The translations under genes were made by a program, and so were the position numbers. Of a DNA stretch of 64,000 bases, positions 35,394 to 48,139 are shown piece by piece. The notes under the pieces are model-generated. The model worked only from the letters and a program-made list of their open reading frames with translations, searched no databases and was not told the DNA's origin. This stretch comes from Phoronis australis (taxonomy: Eukaryota; Phoronida; Phoronidae): NCBI GenBank assembly GCA_002633005.1, contig NMRA01000589.1:30641-94640 (forward strand). Direction: 5' to 3'. Position 1 is the first letter of the stretch; each line of letters starts with the position of its first letter.

Positions 35394-38300
35394 TCACGCG
35401 TCAACGCTGATATGCGCCTCTAGACAGCCCAGTACCTCCCCTGTTTGGGTTTCCTTAAGCTTCGCGTAGACATCGTAGTCTCCCTGGAATTCACACGTAA
35501 TACACACGTGAATGTTTGCAACAACAGTACGGCTAGAGTCAATGAGTTTAGAACGGAACTGACCCAAAACTTATTTCTTGTCCCTTGATTTAAAAGTTTA
35601 TAACTGGTAATGGGAGATCAATAGGTGTTTGTTTGTAGGGTATACGATGGATACGTTTGAGAAGAAAAAAGCAACATGACCATATTGCCCAGCGTACGTT
35701 TGCGGCCACGTGTAAGCGTGAATTTCCTGTTTTTATTGCGATCTACGTTATCGAAATTGATTCTGTGATTACGTTAATCATGAATATCACTCAAAGCCTC
35801 TGTTCTCACAAGTCGTGGTTTTCTTGCGCGGAGCACAACAGAGTTCTATAGAGAACGTGTGCAGTTCACTCGCCTAAACTGATATGCACTCATGAATATT
35901 GCAATAGTCACTGTTGTCAATGATAGAACACGCTCATATTACCACGAGCGTTCATGGTATGGACCTACTCAAACCGCTCAAGTTTCAGCACAGAACACCT
36001 CATTTCAGAAAATTGCGAAAAAAGTTTCGTAACACAATAATGAGATTTTGCGTATTTCTGAAAATATGATTTGGTACACGCTTCTTGCATAGCTTGTTAT
36101 TCATATATAGTATGGGCTTACTCATGTATAGTTATTTCCGACCAACTCCTGCTCATTTCTCACCAACTGCCCCTTGGTTTATTTAATTCTGTATGAGCGG
36201 CGGTTACCGTATCTTTGCTGAAACACCCCAGTTTTAAGATGGTAATTCAGATTAGTTAATTGGTTATGATTAATACTTATACCTCATCACTAAATTACTA
36301 ATGACACCAGTTTATGAACATTTAGATTGGTTAGACATGGCGCCACTTCGAACGCAGCAGTGAAGGTAGCTACTTCGTAATACAGTTTACCAGTTCTCAA
36401 AAATTGTCATTTTGCCAACGCCGTAACATGAGAAAATAAAATATATGTACATATTTTTCTGGAATGCTATCTACATGATGTCATCTGCATGGGATATCTA
36501 GAGGACAGTATAACAAATATTACCCTTGAAGGTTTCATGCCTGTAAGTCCTCCAAACCATGCAGATGTAATGACACACGTGTAAGAACACATTAAAGTCA
36601 GAAAAGAAAAAGCGTAATTAGCTAAAATCTATCATTTGTTACTTATTATATTTAGTCAGTGATGACCTGATGCTAAGGGTAGTTGTTCTTGCCAGTTTTT
36701 TAGTGTAATAGTCCGGTGGTTTTTATGTATAAGAAATAAATGTATATGTGTAAAGGTTATTAAATGTTTACAAATTCAATTGGGTAAGTTGGATGTTTTA
36801 AATTGCTGTCCTGCAGAATATTGTCAGCAGCGAGTCTTGCCTTTTAACTTGCTATGCCAAGAATTTTAGCCAAAATTTCCACGATACGTCTTACTTATGT
36901 CCATGTGGAGAGATCTACACAGCATGAGATCATGTCCTGGTGAGACACCCCGTCAACACTCATCCACGGCAATTACTCTTCCACTTCCTGATCTTACATG
37001 ATAAGAACTGGCGTGCGTTCAGTAGACGCTAGGACCTACGCTAGGACCTAGCTAAAACCTAGTCAAAGTCACGTGTTCTCATTTAAAATGCACGGCAATA
37101 TCTCACGTTATCTCGCGAAGTTTTGCTTTTTAGCGAGGTCCCAGTGTTACTGAACGGGAGGCCGGAATTATTTCATTCAAATGAAAAAAATCTGGTCGTG
37201 ATCATTTTTTACTGCATGGATGTGCAATATCTTGACCTATTCTGCAATCTTTAACAGCCTCTTTATATTTTAAAATTGATATTATTATCAGTGCCCGATT
37301 ATATTTTCGTTTCCCTCTTCTCTTTTTCTTACTCTTTTTGCTTAGTTACAAACTTGTTATTTCAAATGTAATGCTGTTTTTGTTGTTTGTGTTATTGTTG
37401 TTGTCTGTCATTAGAAATTTTGTAGCATAAATTCTTTATATTATACGTAATCCCTAATATAACGATCTGCCTTGGGTTTTTTGTATTAAATTATATATAT
37501 TTGTTACTTGATACAAAATATTTAATGTTTGAATGAATTCGCCATGCCTTTTAGTTATTGAAACTATTTTCCTGTTTTATGTCTATACTTACGTCAGCCA
37601 GCCACGACAGGTACCACTTGAGCTTAGGAATACTAAACTTCTGGTTCACCATTTTAGGGGTGCTCTTAGGAAACGGACAGGTGCACGGAATGTTGTGATT
37701 GGACAGTTCAGTGGGACATCCGTCAGTTTCCCAGACTTTAACGAGGTCACAAGGTTTGTAGGTGCTGGAAGTGAAACCGATTCCTGTGAAAGTTATATTA
37801 AACTTTACAGCAACATATACAAATACATTACGAGTTGTCTTGATACAGATTACATTTAACTGCGTGATCCGTTGCCAGTGATTCTGGTAACATGGCCGCC
37901 TTTCAACAGTTCTTAGTGTTAAGATCGTCTCAATAAATTTCTTAAAAACTATCAAAGATTTCGTTATTGTTGGTTTTATTTATCAGCATATTAATATTAA
38001 CAAAATGTGCTTGGACTTCTAGTTGAAATATATACATCTCAACGTGACGAAACAAAAAAAGGAAATGGGAATAAATGTAATTTATTCAAATCATTTACTA
38101 AAAAATGTCGATTCTTTTGCATGTGAATTCATTGTAGCTGCCAGTAACAGCTTGCATCATATACACCAATTACTGGTGTGACACCGTATACACACAATGT
38201 GTGCATTCAAAATACTTCTAAGTTGTCATGGATACATCAAAATGCAAATTACATACAAATTGCATTCTGTTACATCTATGACAAGACTTAAAGTAAAGTT

Positions 38301-39378
38301 TTAACGGAAAAGTTTGGAATGGGTGCAGGTCTAATCTTTTTTACTGCTTCCAAGCACAGTTATAACTCTCATTCATGCGGACGATTTTACATATACCCCA
38401 GGCTATCTGTTATTTCTGTATCTTAGTTACTATGCATTTTTCCATTTTGTAAGCTCATACTGAGATGACGTATATGATTTTTATCTTGTAACGTATGCCA
38501 CATTTACAAATATATATTTACGTCGATCGTCTACGCACGTACCAAGAACCCCAGTTCCATAAACAGGGTATTTTTGCTGGCTTTAAAAGTCGTCGGTGTT
38601 TGTATATTTTGATATCTAATTCAGAGCTTCCTGTCAGCGCCCGTTTGACGTCAACTTCAAAACCTCCCACAACGTCACCGGGGATTTTCACCACACCCGG
38701 GCTGAGGGTAATGGATTTAAATTGAATCGCTGCATTACTGCCACCTAGAAAGAACATCGGAACTAGTGATTGCTAAACACTTTTTCATTTGGCGACTGTC
38801 GCGTGATTATAACTGCTAAACAAATGGTTGCTTGTATATAGAGCTAGGTATATTTTGCAGTAATTGTAGTAAACATGCCATGACAGGATATTTTAACACA
38901 CCTTCAGCTACCCATCTGACATTGATAGGTAGGAAGGTAAAATGTTTTATTTTCATGTTCCACAGATGGATGTGCATATTTTTATTGCAAAATGTTTCAT
39001 TTTATGATTCAAAAATGTTTTGAAATAAACGTATCGTGTCGCTCACACTTTACAACCACTCGTGCAAAAAGAAACAAAATGATAATTTAGCCCTAACTAG
39101 ATAGTTTCGGTTTTGAAGAGCTATGTCAACTGCATCATTTTGAATACGTAAAAAGGTAAATAAATAACTGCGTGTTAAATTTGTAAATGTGCACCATGCA
39201 ATAAATACATAAATATATCACCAAGCAAAAGTTTGAAAATAAACACTAATTTTGCTAGTTTCGAATACTTAAATTTGACATTAAAAGGCTTCTTACCGCA
39301 ATCTTTCCACTCCAGCTGCTTGAATTTCGCGCAGAGTGCGGGAGCAACAAGACACAACGTCAAAAGAAGAACACGCAT
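35394..39378 (-). CDS. GM2A-like: GM2-activator-like ML-domain lipid-binding protein 2 (181 aa)
   Basis: Four minus-strand exons: 39297-39378, 38543-38744, 37593-37764 and 35394-35483, with intron phases 1, 2, 0 as in its two neighbours. Signal peptide MRVLLLTLCLVAPALC, then FKQLEWKDC. Exon 2 carries LSPGVVKIPGDVVGGFEVDV and ends at GSC. Exon 3 carries YKPCDLVKVW, GCPTELSNHN and PCTCPFPKS. Exon 4 runs from GDYDVYAKLKETQTGEVLGC to SVDA. All eight ML/GM2A cysteines are present. Exon 2 is one codon shorter than in genes 1 and 3. A MITE lies in intron 3. Role as for gene 1, inferred from family membership: lipid binding in the lysosome or outside the cell. Confidence 0.92.
37010..37163. mobile_element. 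MITE, GGCGTGCGTTCAGTA...CTAGGACCT family
   Basis: The best preserved copy: GGCGTGCGTTCAGTAGACGC at one end and TTACTGAACGGGAGGCC at the other. It is inverted relative to 12687-12839 and lies in intron 3 of GM2A-like 2. Confidence 0.85.
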
Positions 39379-40303
39379 TATGGATGTCTAAGCAACTGTG
39401 AGGGACAAGTTTTGTGAAAGATTTTACGTGGCGCGGTCTTTGGGGGTTTGTGAAACCAACACATGTGTCGCTTTCGTACGTGAAACGTCGTATTCTACTA
39501 GATAAACACTCAAGGGGTCACAGCAGAATTCACGAGAGATAATTAGTGCAATGATTTTTGTCCTCCCCGAAATTTGCTTGTGTCATCTCGAGACAATGTC
39601 CAGCTGGAAAATAACGCGTGCCAAGTCGCGTTCCACCACACCAGTCGCACGTGGGACACTTCCCCGATTTTAGTACGTCCGTGATGGTAGCCTAGAGGCG
39701 CTATTTGAGTCCGGTTAAATCGCTTGGTTCCCTTTATTGAAGTACAGGCGCAGACTTTTTGAAAAGCTGGTAATCTGGTACATGATTTGTGTGAGTGTGA
39801 TGGAAACATCTCTTAAAGGCGTTGAGTGGAAACGAGTTTGTATGTAGAAATAACGATACTTTGACTGTTGAATCAAATACAAATAAAAATTGTATCCTGG
39901 AAACCAAATCTAGTCTTTCTGCATTTACAGATTCACATGTACATGCGCGTATTGGTTTTAAAGCGGCTAGAAACCCGCGTTCCACCAAACCATTCGTTTA
40001 GTTCACTTACCGCTATGGAATGGGTCTCAAATTGAATCTTAGTCAAATATTCGGGGATCTTTGGGCTCGGAAAGAACTGGTCGAGACTGGGCTTCACAAG
40101 AGGCTATCACGGCGGGCCATTTTATACGGCGAGCATGGTCTCAAGGAAAAATGAACTGCCGATTCTTTACAGTTCTTTGATATCACAATTTGAGACAGAT
40201 TTCATCAGCGTTAAGTCGTCTAAATCAAAAGTGCTCTGTTCGTTTAAAAAAAACGACACGTTATTCCAAATTAATATATTGACACGATGCAGTTTCAAAA
40301 CAT

Positions 40304-43300
40304 TCATGGCTCCACACTGAAGCTTGCCTCGAAACACCCTAACTGCTCTCCTGTGGTTTTCTCGTACAATTTAGCTTCAACTTTGTAGTCACCCTGGAAT
40401 GTATTGCAAATATCACAGTGAGAAGTTAACAAATTCATAATTTCATTTGCCTATGTTGTCATTGCCAGTCAAAATAACGCACAATGTAAAAGGTACACGT
40501 GTGTTAGAATATCAAGTACACCGTCACATGCTGAATTCAAACATTTACTAAAATAACGAGGCAATTAAAACATACAAGTACACAATAACTCTTATACGAT
40601 ATCAACACGCCAATTTACAATAACACATTTACATCTGTATATATAAAAATATATAAATTTAATGATTACATAAACGTTACATGATAAAGTAGATGGAAAG
40701 AATATTGTTTTGTAACGTGGTAATTAACAAATAATGCATCGGATTGCTGAAAAAGGAACTAAAAGTTAAAACAAAAAATCAATCAGAATTTTTAATGTTA
40801 ATATTTTGAACTTCTCATGATGCACGGAAAATGGCCGATACCAGTTACACTTTTAAAACTCAGAAAGAATGATATCATCGCTAATTCATTACGATACTTG
40901 ATTTTACAAAATGTTTTTACTTTATGATGAAATCTGTCGACTGGCCAAAACCATTTCTGTGTGAAAGAGTGTATTTAAATTAAAGTTTATCGCAGGTGGC
41001 GATGTTTACCTTGGCCAGCCAGTCCAGGTACCATGGTAGGTCAGGGAGTTTGAACATCTGATTGACCATCCTAGCTTTAGTCTTTGGGAAGGGGCACGTG
41101 CAAGGGATATTGTGGTTAGACAACTCTTGAGGGCACCCATTGGTCGCCCAGGGCTTCACAAGTTCACATGGATCGTAAGTACTGGAATAAATAAAGAACA
41201 CCACCTGTAGACAACTTTATGGGTGCGACGTTGCTCGTGTAGTGGTTCACAAGTTCACATACATGACAAGTGTAGAAATGAATAGAAATTATATGTACAA
41301 GGGCGGATCCAGGATTTTTAAAAGCGGTGGAATCAATGATTTTTTAAAAAGGGGCTCCAAGTTCACATTTTGAAAACTCTAGATATGGTATTACTATAAT
41401 CAAGAAGAAAAGGGGATCTGGACACCCTTGACTCCCCTGGAATTGTCTATGATGGACAAGGAATGATCTCCTAGAACTTTGCAAGAATAAAAACGTTATG
41501 TTAATTTACTCTTGAGCAACGGGTCGTTCAAAGGTTTACAAGTTCACTTTAGTCGTACATACTGATAGATAAACAAAATGTATGATTCCTCAAAAAATTA
41601 CATATATAACTCACTTTGAAATTAACATTTCAAAGCGACAATAATCCCGCGTTGCGTTGGATAAACTAAATTTTGAATTCGACTACTTGCCGCTATGAAC
41701 TTGAACTCGCCTGAAATAATACAGGGTAAATGCACTATTTGTCGAGACCATTCTAGGCAAATGAAATGGCACACTCTGTATATCAACTTTCTCAAAAACA
41801 TGATGCAGAGCTGAAAATGCGAGAGTAATGGAACGAGAAAGGTTTGAAATTGAGAAGAAAGAAAGGCAAGAGAGGCTTGAAATGGGGGAAGAAAGAGAGA
41901 AAGAATCGCTGTAGACCATATGTTAAATCTCATGGCAAAATTTACTAACAATTGACTAAATTGATTTGACTGTTGTTTTAGATGTTATGCGAATGAAAGT
42001 AAGAGAAGTTTTACTGACAGAGTGACTTTTAAATTTTTTCGTAAACTAGCGGATATTATGTTCTACAATAATTAGACACCCTGTTCTCAGTTATCCTTAT
42101 TACTCTCACGTTCATGTAAAAATTTAGCAGTTGCATTTTTGTTACTGTAACGTGAGTCGGCATGTGCGTCGTAATTCACGTTCACGTAACTTTGCGAAAC
42201 CTCTCGATTGTCTTCGACGTTAACCTTAGATTACGTCGGTGACGTGTTCAATTAATTATATTTTGAGAACTGAATAAGATCTGTAATCAGGCATACATTG
42301 AGACCATGTCGGCGTCTATCTTGTGAGACTAAACCCAGAATTAGGTCCAAATATGCAACTCTCGTGTAAAATTGAAGAGGATTTTTGAAAAATATTATCT
42401 GATTGAGTGAAATTTGAGTAATTCGTTAAAAATGGAATTCATTGGCAAGTTTTCAATTAAAATTTCGGTTGCAGGTACTTTGCTTTTTTCCGTTTTTTGA
42501 TGATTTGAAGCGAGACAAAATTTTACAATTTTTGTATACTAAACACGTTGAGATTATTGGAATGTCATTCACAGAGTTTCATATTTTACTGGAGGCACTG
42601 ATCAAAATTTTCCGCCAACAATTGCAAGGACATGTGGTCTAGGTATTTTTGTAGCTAGCCTAAAGATCATAATTCATTTCGATGCATAACACAGGCTCAC
42701 ATTCGGTTTAATTTGAATTTCAAACTTTTTGTTCGGCAAACTCGGGTTTCAACTGCCGCACATACGTATCAATAATATCAGTTTAGCAAAATAAAAAAGG
42801 TAGTTCAGACGTACCACGATCCCCAGTTGAAGACACATGGAATCCGGCGGAGACCAAACAGTCGTAGGTGCTTCTGGATTGTTACTTTCAACTCGGATTT
42901 GCCAGTCAAGTCGCGTGTAATGTCAACGTCAAAACTACCTGTGAGGTCTCCTGGGATCTTTACTATATCTGGTCTAGCACTGACCGAGTTGAACCTAATA
43001 GCCCTGTTTGGATCACCATCTAGAAAATATTAATAGACTAAATAAATCGAGTTACCTTTACTACTGGAGCTCATAATCAGTGCTGTAGTGTGGCGTAGGC
43101 GCATGTAGACGCAGCCAACCACCTTTTGGCATTTGAACGTAGCGCCTACGCACCGTAAGTTACGTTCAGTGCTCAAAGTGGTACGGTGGGGTTTGGGCGC
43201 CTACTTACCTCTTAATTAATTTACCACTACAGCACTGTTCATAATACTACTCAGTTTTGAATATACCTGAGTGTGCTCGTGCAACATATTCTTCATACAT

Positions 43301-44034
43301 ATTGTACCCAGAAATTTAGTTACAAAATACATTAAGTTGATAATTTATGCCTTATTATAAACTTCATTTCTACATTATCATCAAAGCTGCTAAAAGAGCT
43401 CTTCAGTTCGTACAGGAAAATAAATGTATCTCTATAAAGCTGCACTGTAACGATGTCTATTTTTACGGAGGGTGCAGCTGTAAAATTATGGTATATACCT
43501 GTTAATAGAATGAATTTGATAGGACTTATTAGTATGCTTTCGCAAAAATTTTACCAAAGACACCACCCTTTGTAGGGATTGATTAATTGCACAAACCTAA
43601 CATTGGTCGAATCTTAAACAGCTGTCTTTTTAACCTATTAAGTCTGAAACAGCTCAAGAAGAGATGTCTCAATGTCTTTCCCACCAGGAATTTTTAAACT
43701 TTTAAAGAAGAGATCACATTACGAATCCTTCTGTAAATTTTGTAATTTGAAAAAACCTTTTTTAAACTTTCAAACTCCGTAAGTGAACCTAGTTTTTGTA
43801 GAAAACCAAATTGGAAAGGCGTTTTTCGTGGGGAATTTTGTCAAAAATAGCACCAAATTGCAGGGAAATTGTACAAAAAAGTTACCCATCAGAGCGGCAC
43901 GTCACGTATAAAAAGGCCAAGGGAGTACGCCACCTGAACTAGAACTTACTACAGTCCTTCCACTCCAGTTTGTTGTACCTGGCTGCAAAAGCAGCTGAGA
44001 CTAAAGTCAGAACAATCGCAATCGTCTTCATCAT
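40304..44034 (-). CDS. GM2A-like: GM2-activator-like ML-domain lipid-binding protein 3 (183 aa)
   Basis: Four minus-strand exons: 43950-44034, 42815-43019, 41010-41181 and 40304-40393, phases 1, 2, 0. It starts with two Met codons and a signal peptide (MMKTIAIVLTLVSAAFA), then YNKLEWKDC. Exon 2 has VKIPGDLTGSFDVDI and ends at GSC. Exon 3 has YDPCELVKPW, GCPQELSNHN and PCTCPFPKTK, ending WYLDWLAK. Exon 4 has GDYKVEAKLYEKTTGEQLGC and ends SVEP. All eight family cysteines are kept. Exon 3 is especially like that of gene 2 (PCTCPFPK, MVNQ), so these two look like the closer pair. Introns 1 and 2 each carry a short DNA transposon remnant. A TATATA-type box lies just upstream. Confidence 0.92.
41302..41440. 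mobile_element. Short element with GGCGGATCCAGGATTTTTAA start
   Basis: GGCGGATCCAGGATTTTTAA at the left; the right side (GGATCTGGACACCCTTGACT) resembles the interior of 30585-30760. It lies in intron 2 of GM2A-like 3. The right terminus is eroded. Confidence 0.5.
43078..43237. mobile_element. hAT-type MITE (160 bp) with 8 bp target-site duplication
   Basis: Termini CAGTGCTGTAGTG and CACTACAGCACTG are perfect 13 bp inverted repeats of hAT type. The flanks CTCATAAT (43070-43077) and TTCATAAT (43238-43245) are an 8 bp duplication with one mismatch, the length hAT transposases make. The interior has further inverted GGCGTAGGCGC/GGCGCCTAC motifs. It lies in intron 1 of GM2A-like 3. Confidence 0.9.
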
Positions 44035-44086
44035 CTGTGTATGAATGGTGGTTTCAGAAAAGACCAAGATAGTTACGTTTTGAGCA

Positions 44087-44093
44087 ATATATA
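44087..44093 (-). promoter_or_regulatory. TATA box of GM2A-like 3
   Basis: The minus strand reads CTATATATTG, some 55 bp upstream of the ATG at 44034. Confidence 0.5.
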
Positions 44094-44235
44094 GGACGGA
44101 AAATTTCTGTGTGAAGAGACAATATGGTCAGTTAGTCTTATCATCGTTCACTGGACGGTGGTCAAATATGCCCGTCCTCTACAAGGTGTATCTAAAGATT
44201 GCGGCTAGTTTAAAGCGGCGTTAAACCCGAGTAGA

Positions 44236-44358
44236 GTTAAGGAAAGCTAGGACCTACGCTAGGACCTCGCTAAAAAGCAAGACTTCGCGCGAGATTACGT
44301 GAGATATTGCCGTTTATTTTAAATGAGAACACGTGGTTTTGGCTAGATTTCTTAGCCG
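44236..44358. mobile_element. MITE, CTAGGACCT family, nested copy
   Basis: GCTAGGACCTACGCTAGGAC, CTCGCTAAAAAGCAAGACTT and AATGAGAACACGTG match 12687-12839. The outermost repeats are replaced or eroded. Confidence 0.75.
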
Positions 44359-44484
44359 TACTCTACCCCGTACTTTCTGTAAAAAACAAGTTCCGCTTTA
44401 GACTGCTTACCGTTACAAAACTGGTTTCACTTTGTTCTTTACTTAGTTTAAAAGTATATCAAATAAACACAAAAAATCAAAAAC

Positions 44485-44560
44485 CCCAACCTGGAATCGA
44501 AGCACAGGTCTAGTGTTCTCACCACTGAGCTACTGAGGACCCGATATCTGTGCAATTACT
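44485..44560 (-). mobile_element. tRNA-like (SINE-type) segment
   Basis: The minus strand reads AGTAGCTCAGTGGTGAGAAC (A-box region), then CTTCGATTCCAGG (B-box-like). The acceptor arms do not pair, so I do not call a functional tRNA. Confidence 0.5.
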
Positions 44561-44869
44561 GTTTACAGGCTTCTGTTAGTCAACCTCTTCGTCTATATAT
44601 TTACTATATCTAGTTTAAAAGTGATTTTTGTGTTCCGGGAACAAAATTGACTGTCCGTTATTTCTTCAGACCAAAGTTATGAAATTGAAGGTCACGTCGT
44701 GACTTAAAATTTAATGAGCTTGGTCTCAACAAATAACGAACTGAAATTACGTTTAATTTGACTAAAGAATAATTTTTAAATTATTCTAAAAAATTGGTTC
44801 ATAGTGATTAATGGCCTAAATCAAACTTTTTTTGACGGAAAGTACGGGGTAACGCCGTTTTAAAAGTTT

Positions 44870-47800
44870 ATCTAGGACAATATTTTGCTGATGCGGTGGT
44901 TCGAGCTAAGTTTGGTAAGTTAGAAGAATAGAATTTGGTTGAGATGTTTACTGTAAGATAAAGTAATAATGTACAAAACTAATAGTATAATAGGTATATA
45001 CAAATATTTTTCTAACATAACAAAGATGATGCGATTTGACTGAGTGAGGTATTTGATTAGCGTGCTGGGCGAGCCCAGTCACAAATTCCTGGAACCGCCG
45101 CACCATGAACGTACCAACTTAGCGACAGTTCTTTGACTTCCACATGCACCAGTAGTCACTCCCGCCGAGTGTGACAGTGATCGCAAGAACGGCGGGAGAA
45201 AGACTGTAGATACGGAATGGCGACTGTTTGGATCCTACATGAGAATAAACAATCCTCTGAAGTCTTAGAGAAGCCCCTTGCTCAAAATAACCCGGGCTTC
45301 TCGATACCCCAACCTCACATAAGTGAAATTTACATGTATCGGCATCGACAAGAATTTACAAAAGTACGCGCGCGGTGTTAGGAATTTGTGATAGAAAGGA
45401 CCTATACACAATTCTGTTTCTTCTAGGGAGCAGACCCTCTGTCATTAAACACCTTTTTGAAAGTTGAAGATGTTATTGAATGATCGTGTTCAAATGAAAC
45501 CGCACTCCTTCAATCCTAGTTTCTCGTTTGAAAATAATGTATGGTACATGAACTTGTTCATATACGGCTTCTGTTAGAAGACCAGTTACTAAGTTACGTT
45601 TCAGGCGCAAATTGTGTTTAATCCTGACGTGTTTCGCGATGATAACATTACTTTGGTCAAGAAGTACAGCCTATGCGTAAGTTGAGATTTTAATTTTTTG
45701 GTTATTTATCATATAAAGGTTTTCATGTCCGAGGCCTGATTTTATGAGAACGCGCACGGGATCAACCAAACAGTCCTACACCGAAAGAACAAAATATTTT
45801 CAGGGAGTGGCATGGCTGTAGTTATACTAATTTCGCAGCTGATAGAACACCGTCTGTTGAATTTCCATCGTTTTATCAAGTTCCTGGATTACACCGCGTG
45901 AATTCGCGTTTAGGATATCAGAATGACGTCATCAACACTCCAGTGTCGTCACTGAATATCGTTGGTTGATGACTCGGTCGCAGAAAGCTTATACAGAATT
46001 CCAGTAAATCGCTAAGACGTATTTGAAAACTTGAGGCTCCGAAGATACAGTAGGCTAATATGGGCGGATTTTACACGGCCATATTCCTTACGGCAAAAAG
46101 TTGCGCTCCGATTTTGATAGGGTTTCTCATGGAATAGGCAAGGAACTCTACAAATAGCTTTTATATTTCTAGTGAAGTTTGTTGTGTTAAAAACAACACA
46201 CTATATTTTAATGGGGAGTGTCGATAGCAACTGGACATCCACCCTATTTTTTAATCGGTAACTTCGGAACACCATATTGTATAAATGGCTCGCCAGATTT
46301 ATGTGAAAGTTTCGGTTACTATGTTTTTTTAAAACGTTCTCAGGGATTGTTTTTAAAATGCTCCTCTTCTTCATATGAGCTATTAACATAGGATTTTCAT
46401 AAATAACTTAAAGTTTCATGAAACAAAAATGATAAGAAAAAATTGCAACAAAGATTTTTGAATCTTCATCTTCATAAACATCCGAAATTTATGAAAAAAT
46501 CATGGTTTCATTGATATCTATGTTTTGCTATGAGAATAGTTTTCATTTTGCTAAATTTTACTAAAAAGACACGGTCACGGGACTCAATTAATGGCAAATT
46601 AATGAACAGCCACGAAAATCAAATTCCGCACAGGCTTTATATCGGCCCACTACGGAATTTACATTCTATGGCTGTGTACATATTATGACCAAAAGCATCG
46701 AGTTGCCGCGGTCACGTGACCTTGATTAGTAAGCTCGACGCCCGGGGGTTTGGCTTGCCGGGAGCTTTTGCAATCATGTGAACTTAGTCTTCTCAAGCGA
46801 ATTGAAGTAAACTCAAATTTATCGAATTGAATTTGAATAAAAACATTTTGTAAATGAAATGCTTCTGTAGAGTCTAAACGGACATTTTCCTTCGAACACC
46901 CATGAAGAAAAACTCCGAAGCAAGAATTTTGAGTACAGAAGGCACCATTTTGCCTGAGCAGCCCATCCCTTGGTTCCTGTACTTCGCATTGTAGTGAATA
47001 CTACACGAGTAGTACGTTCGAATTACACATCTAAAAACGTAATTTTACCTCTATGGAAATAATGTAATCATTTGCGACAAAACCATAGGTATATTAACTG
47101 GACATGTGGTCAAAAAAGGCAATGGACGTGTACCTTCTACCATAATTGAAGCTGCTTAGCGTTAAATTCTCATGTTATTCCTTACTCGGATTAAAAACTG
47201 ATTTCTACCCACACGAAAAAAGTGAAATGTTGCTATTTGTTTCAGTCCAAGTCGATCAGCTATTATGCCGTTGCTGGAGGATCTAGCTGTTAAGTTTCCG
47301 CCCCCAAAGCAGTAGGGCGCCAGCGGAATTAAACTATCAGGCGATTTATTGTACATAATTTCAATTCAATAAAAGATAAGAACGCAGTGACGTTGCTTTG
47401 CAAGAGCAATCACCTCGTTTTATAGAAAAAAGTTAGTTGATGTTTATAGGCCATCAACTCAAATTAGTTAAAAGAGAACCTGATATTGTTTACAAACATA
47501 ACTGGTGAGCCTCAATTTCTTAATTTTTGCTCCTAATTCCGAATATCTTGTTTTTACTTGGATATCCGTTTTCGCTCTTTATGTTGTTTTTATTTGTGAC
47601 CAGTTTATTTTTATACACACGGTATAATTAGCCCCAGGTGTTTCATGCTAGCAGTTTGAATGTGTTCACAATTTACTAATCAGCAAGCATTTTGCAGGGT
47701 TTAAAACCCCTACAAAAGGCTTACCTTCATGGCAGAGCCCTTTTTGCAAAAGCTCCTAGTGGCAAAATGCTCCTTTTAAGTAATGATATTCTGTCTACTT

Positions 47801-47882
47801 GGGTGGTCTTTTATCTAGCTGACTCCCTAAAAAGGTGTTTATCAGCTCCCCTGCAGCACATAATCAAACCCTCATGGTGAAG
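44870..47882. other. Intergenic, no supported feature
   Basis: AT-rich, with only short unsupported frames. I see no homology blocks. Confidence 0.4.
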
Positions 47883-48139
47883 ACAGGGCCTGTTCCAAGA
47901 AACTGACTTTTAAGTTCATTTTTGACTTAAGTTTAAGATTTGTCTTAACTTTCAAACTTTGAAACTTCCACATTCGGCAAGTTAGTCAGTATTAAGGCAA
48001 AATTTATGTCAAACACTTAAGTCAAACTTAAGATCTCTTTCTTAAATTGGTTTTGAGACAAATATAACTTTTATTTTAAAATTTACTAAACTTTAGGATT
48101 TGTTTTAGCTAAGTCAGTTTTGTTGGAACGGGCCCCTGT
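47883..48139. mobile_element. MITE with ACAGGGCCTGTTCC / GGAACGGGCCCCTGT inverted ends
   Basis: Perfect or near-perfect termini ACAGGGCCTGTTCCAAGAAA and TTGGAACGGGCCCCTGT. The interior CTTAAGTTTAAGATTTGTCT matches 9342-9587 in reverse orientation. Confidence 0.85.

Larger units (their letters stand above)
44208..44866. mobile_element. DNA element with TTTAAA(G/A)CGGCGTTA inverted ends, nested MITE and tRNA-like segment
   Basis: The left end GTTTAAAGCGGCGTTAAACC pairs with the complement of the right end TAACGCCGTTTTAAAAG. Subterminal CCCCGTACTTTCTG (44362) also pairs with GACGGAAAGTACGGGG (44833). A MITE (44236-44358) and a tRNA-like segment (44485-44560, minus) lie inside. There is no transposase frame. 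No clear target duplication. Confidence 0.6.
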
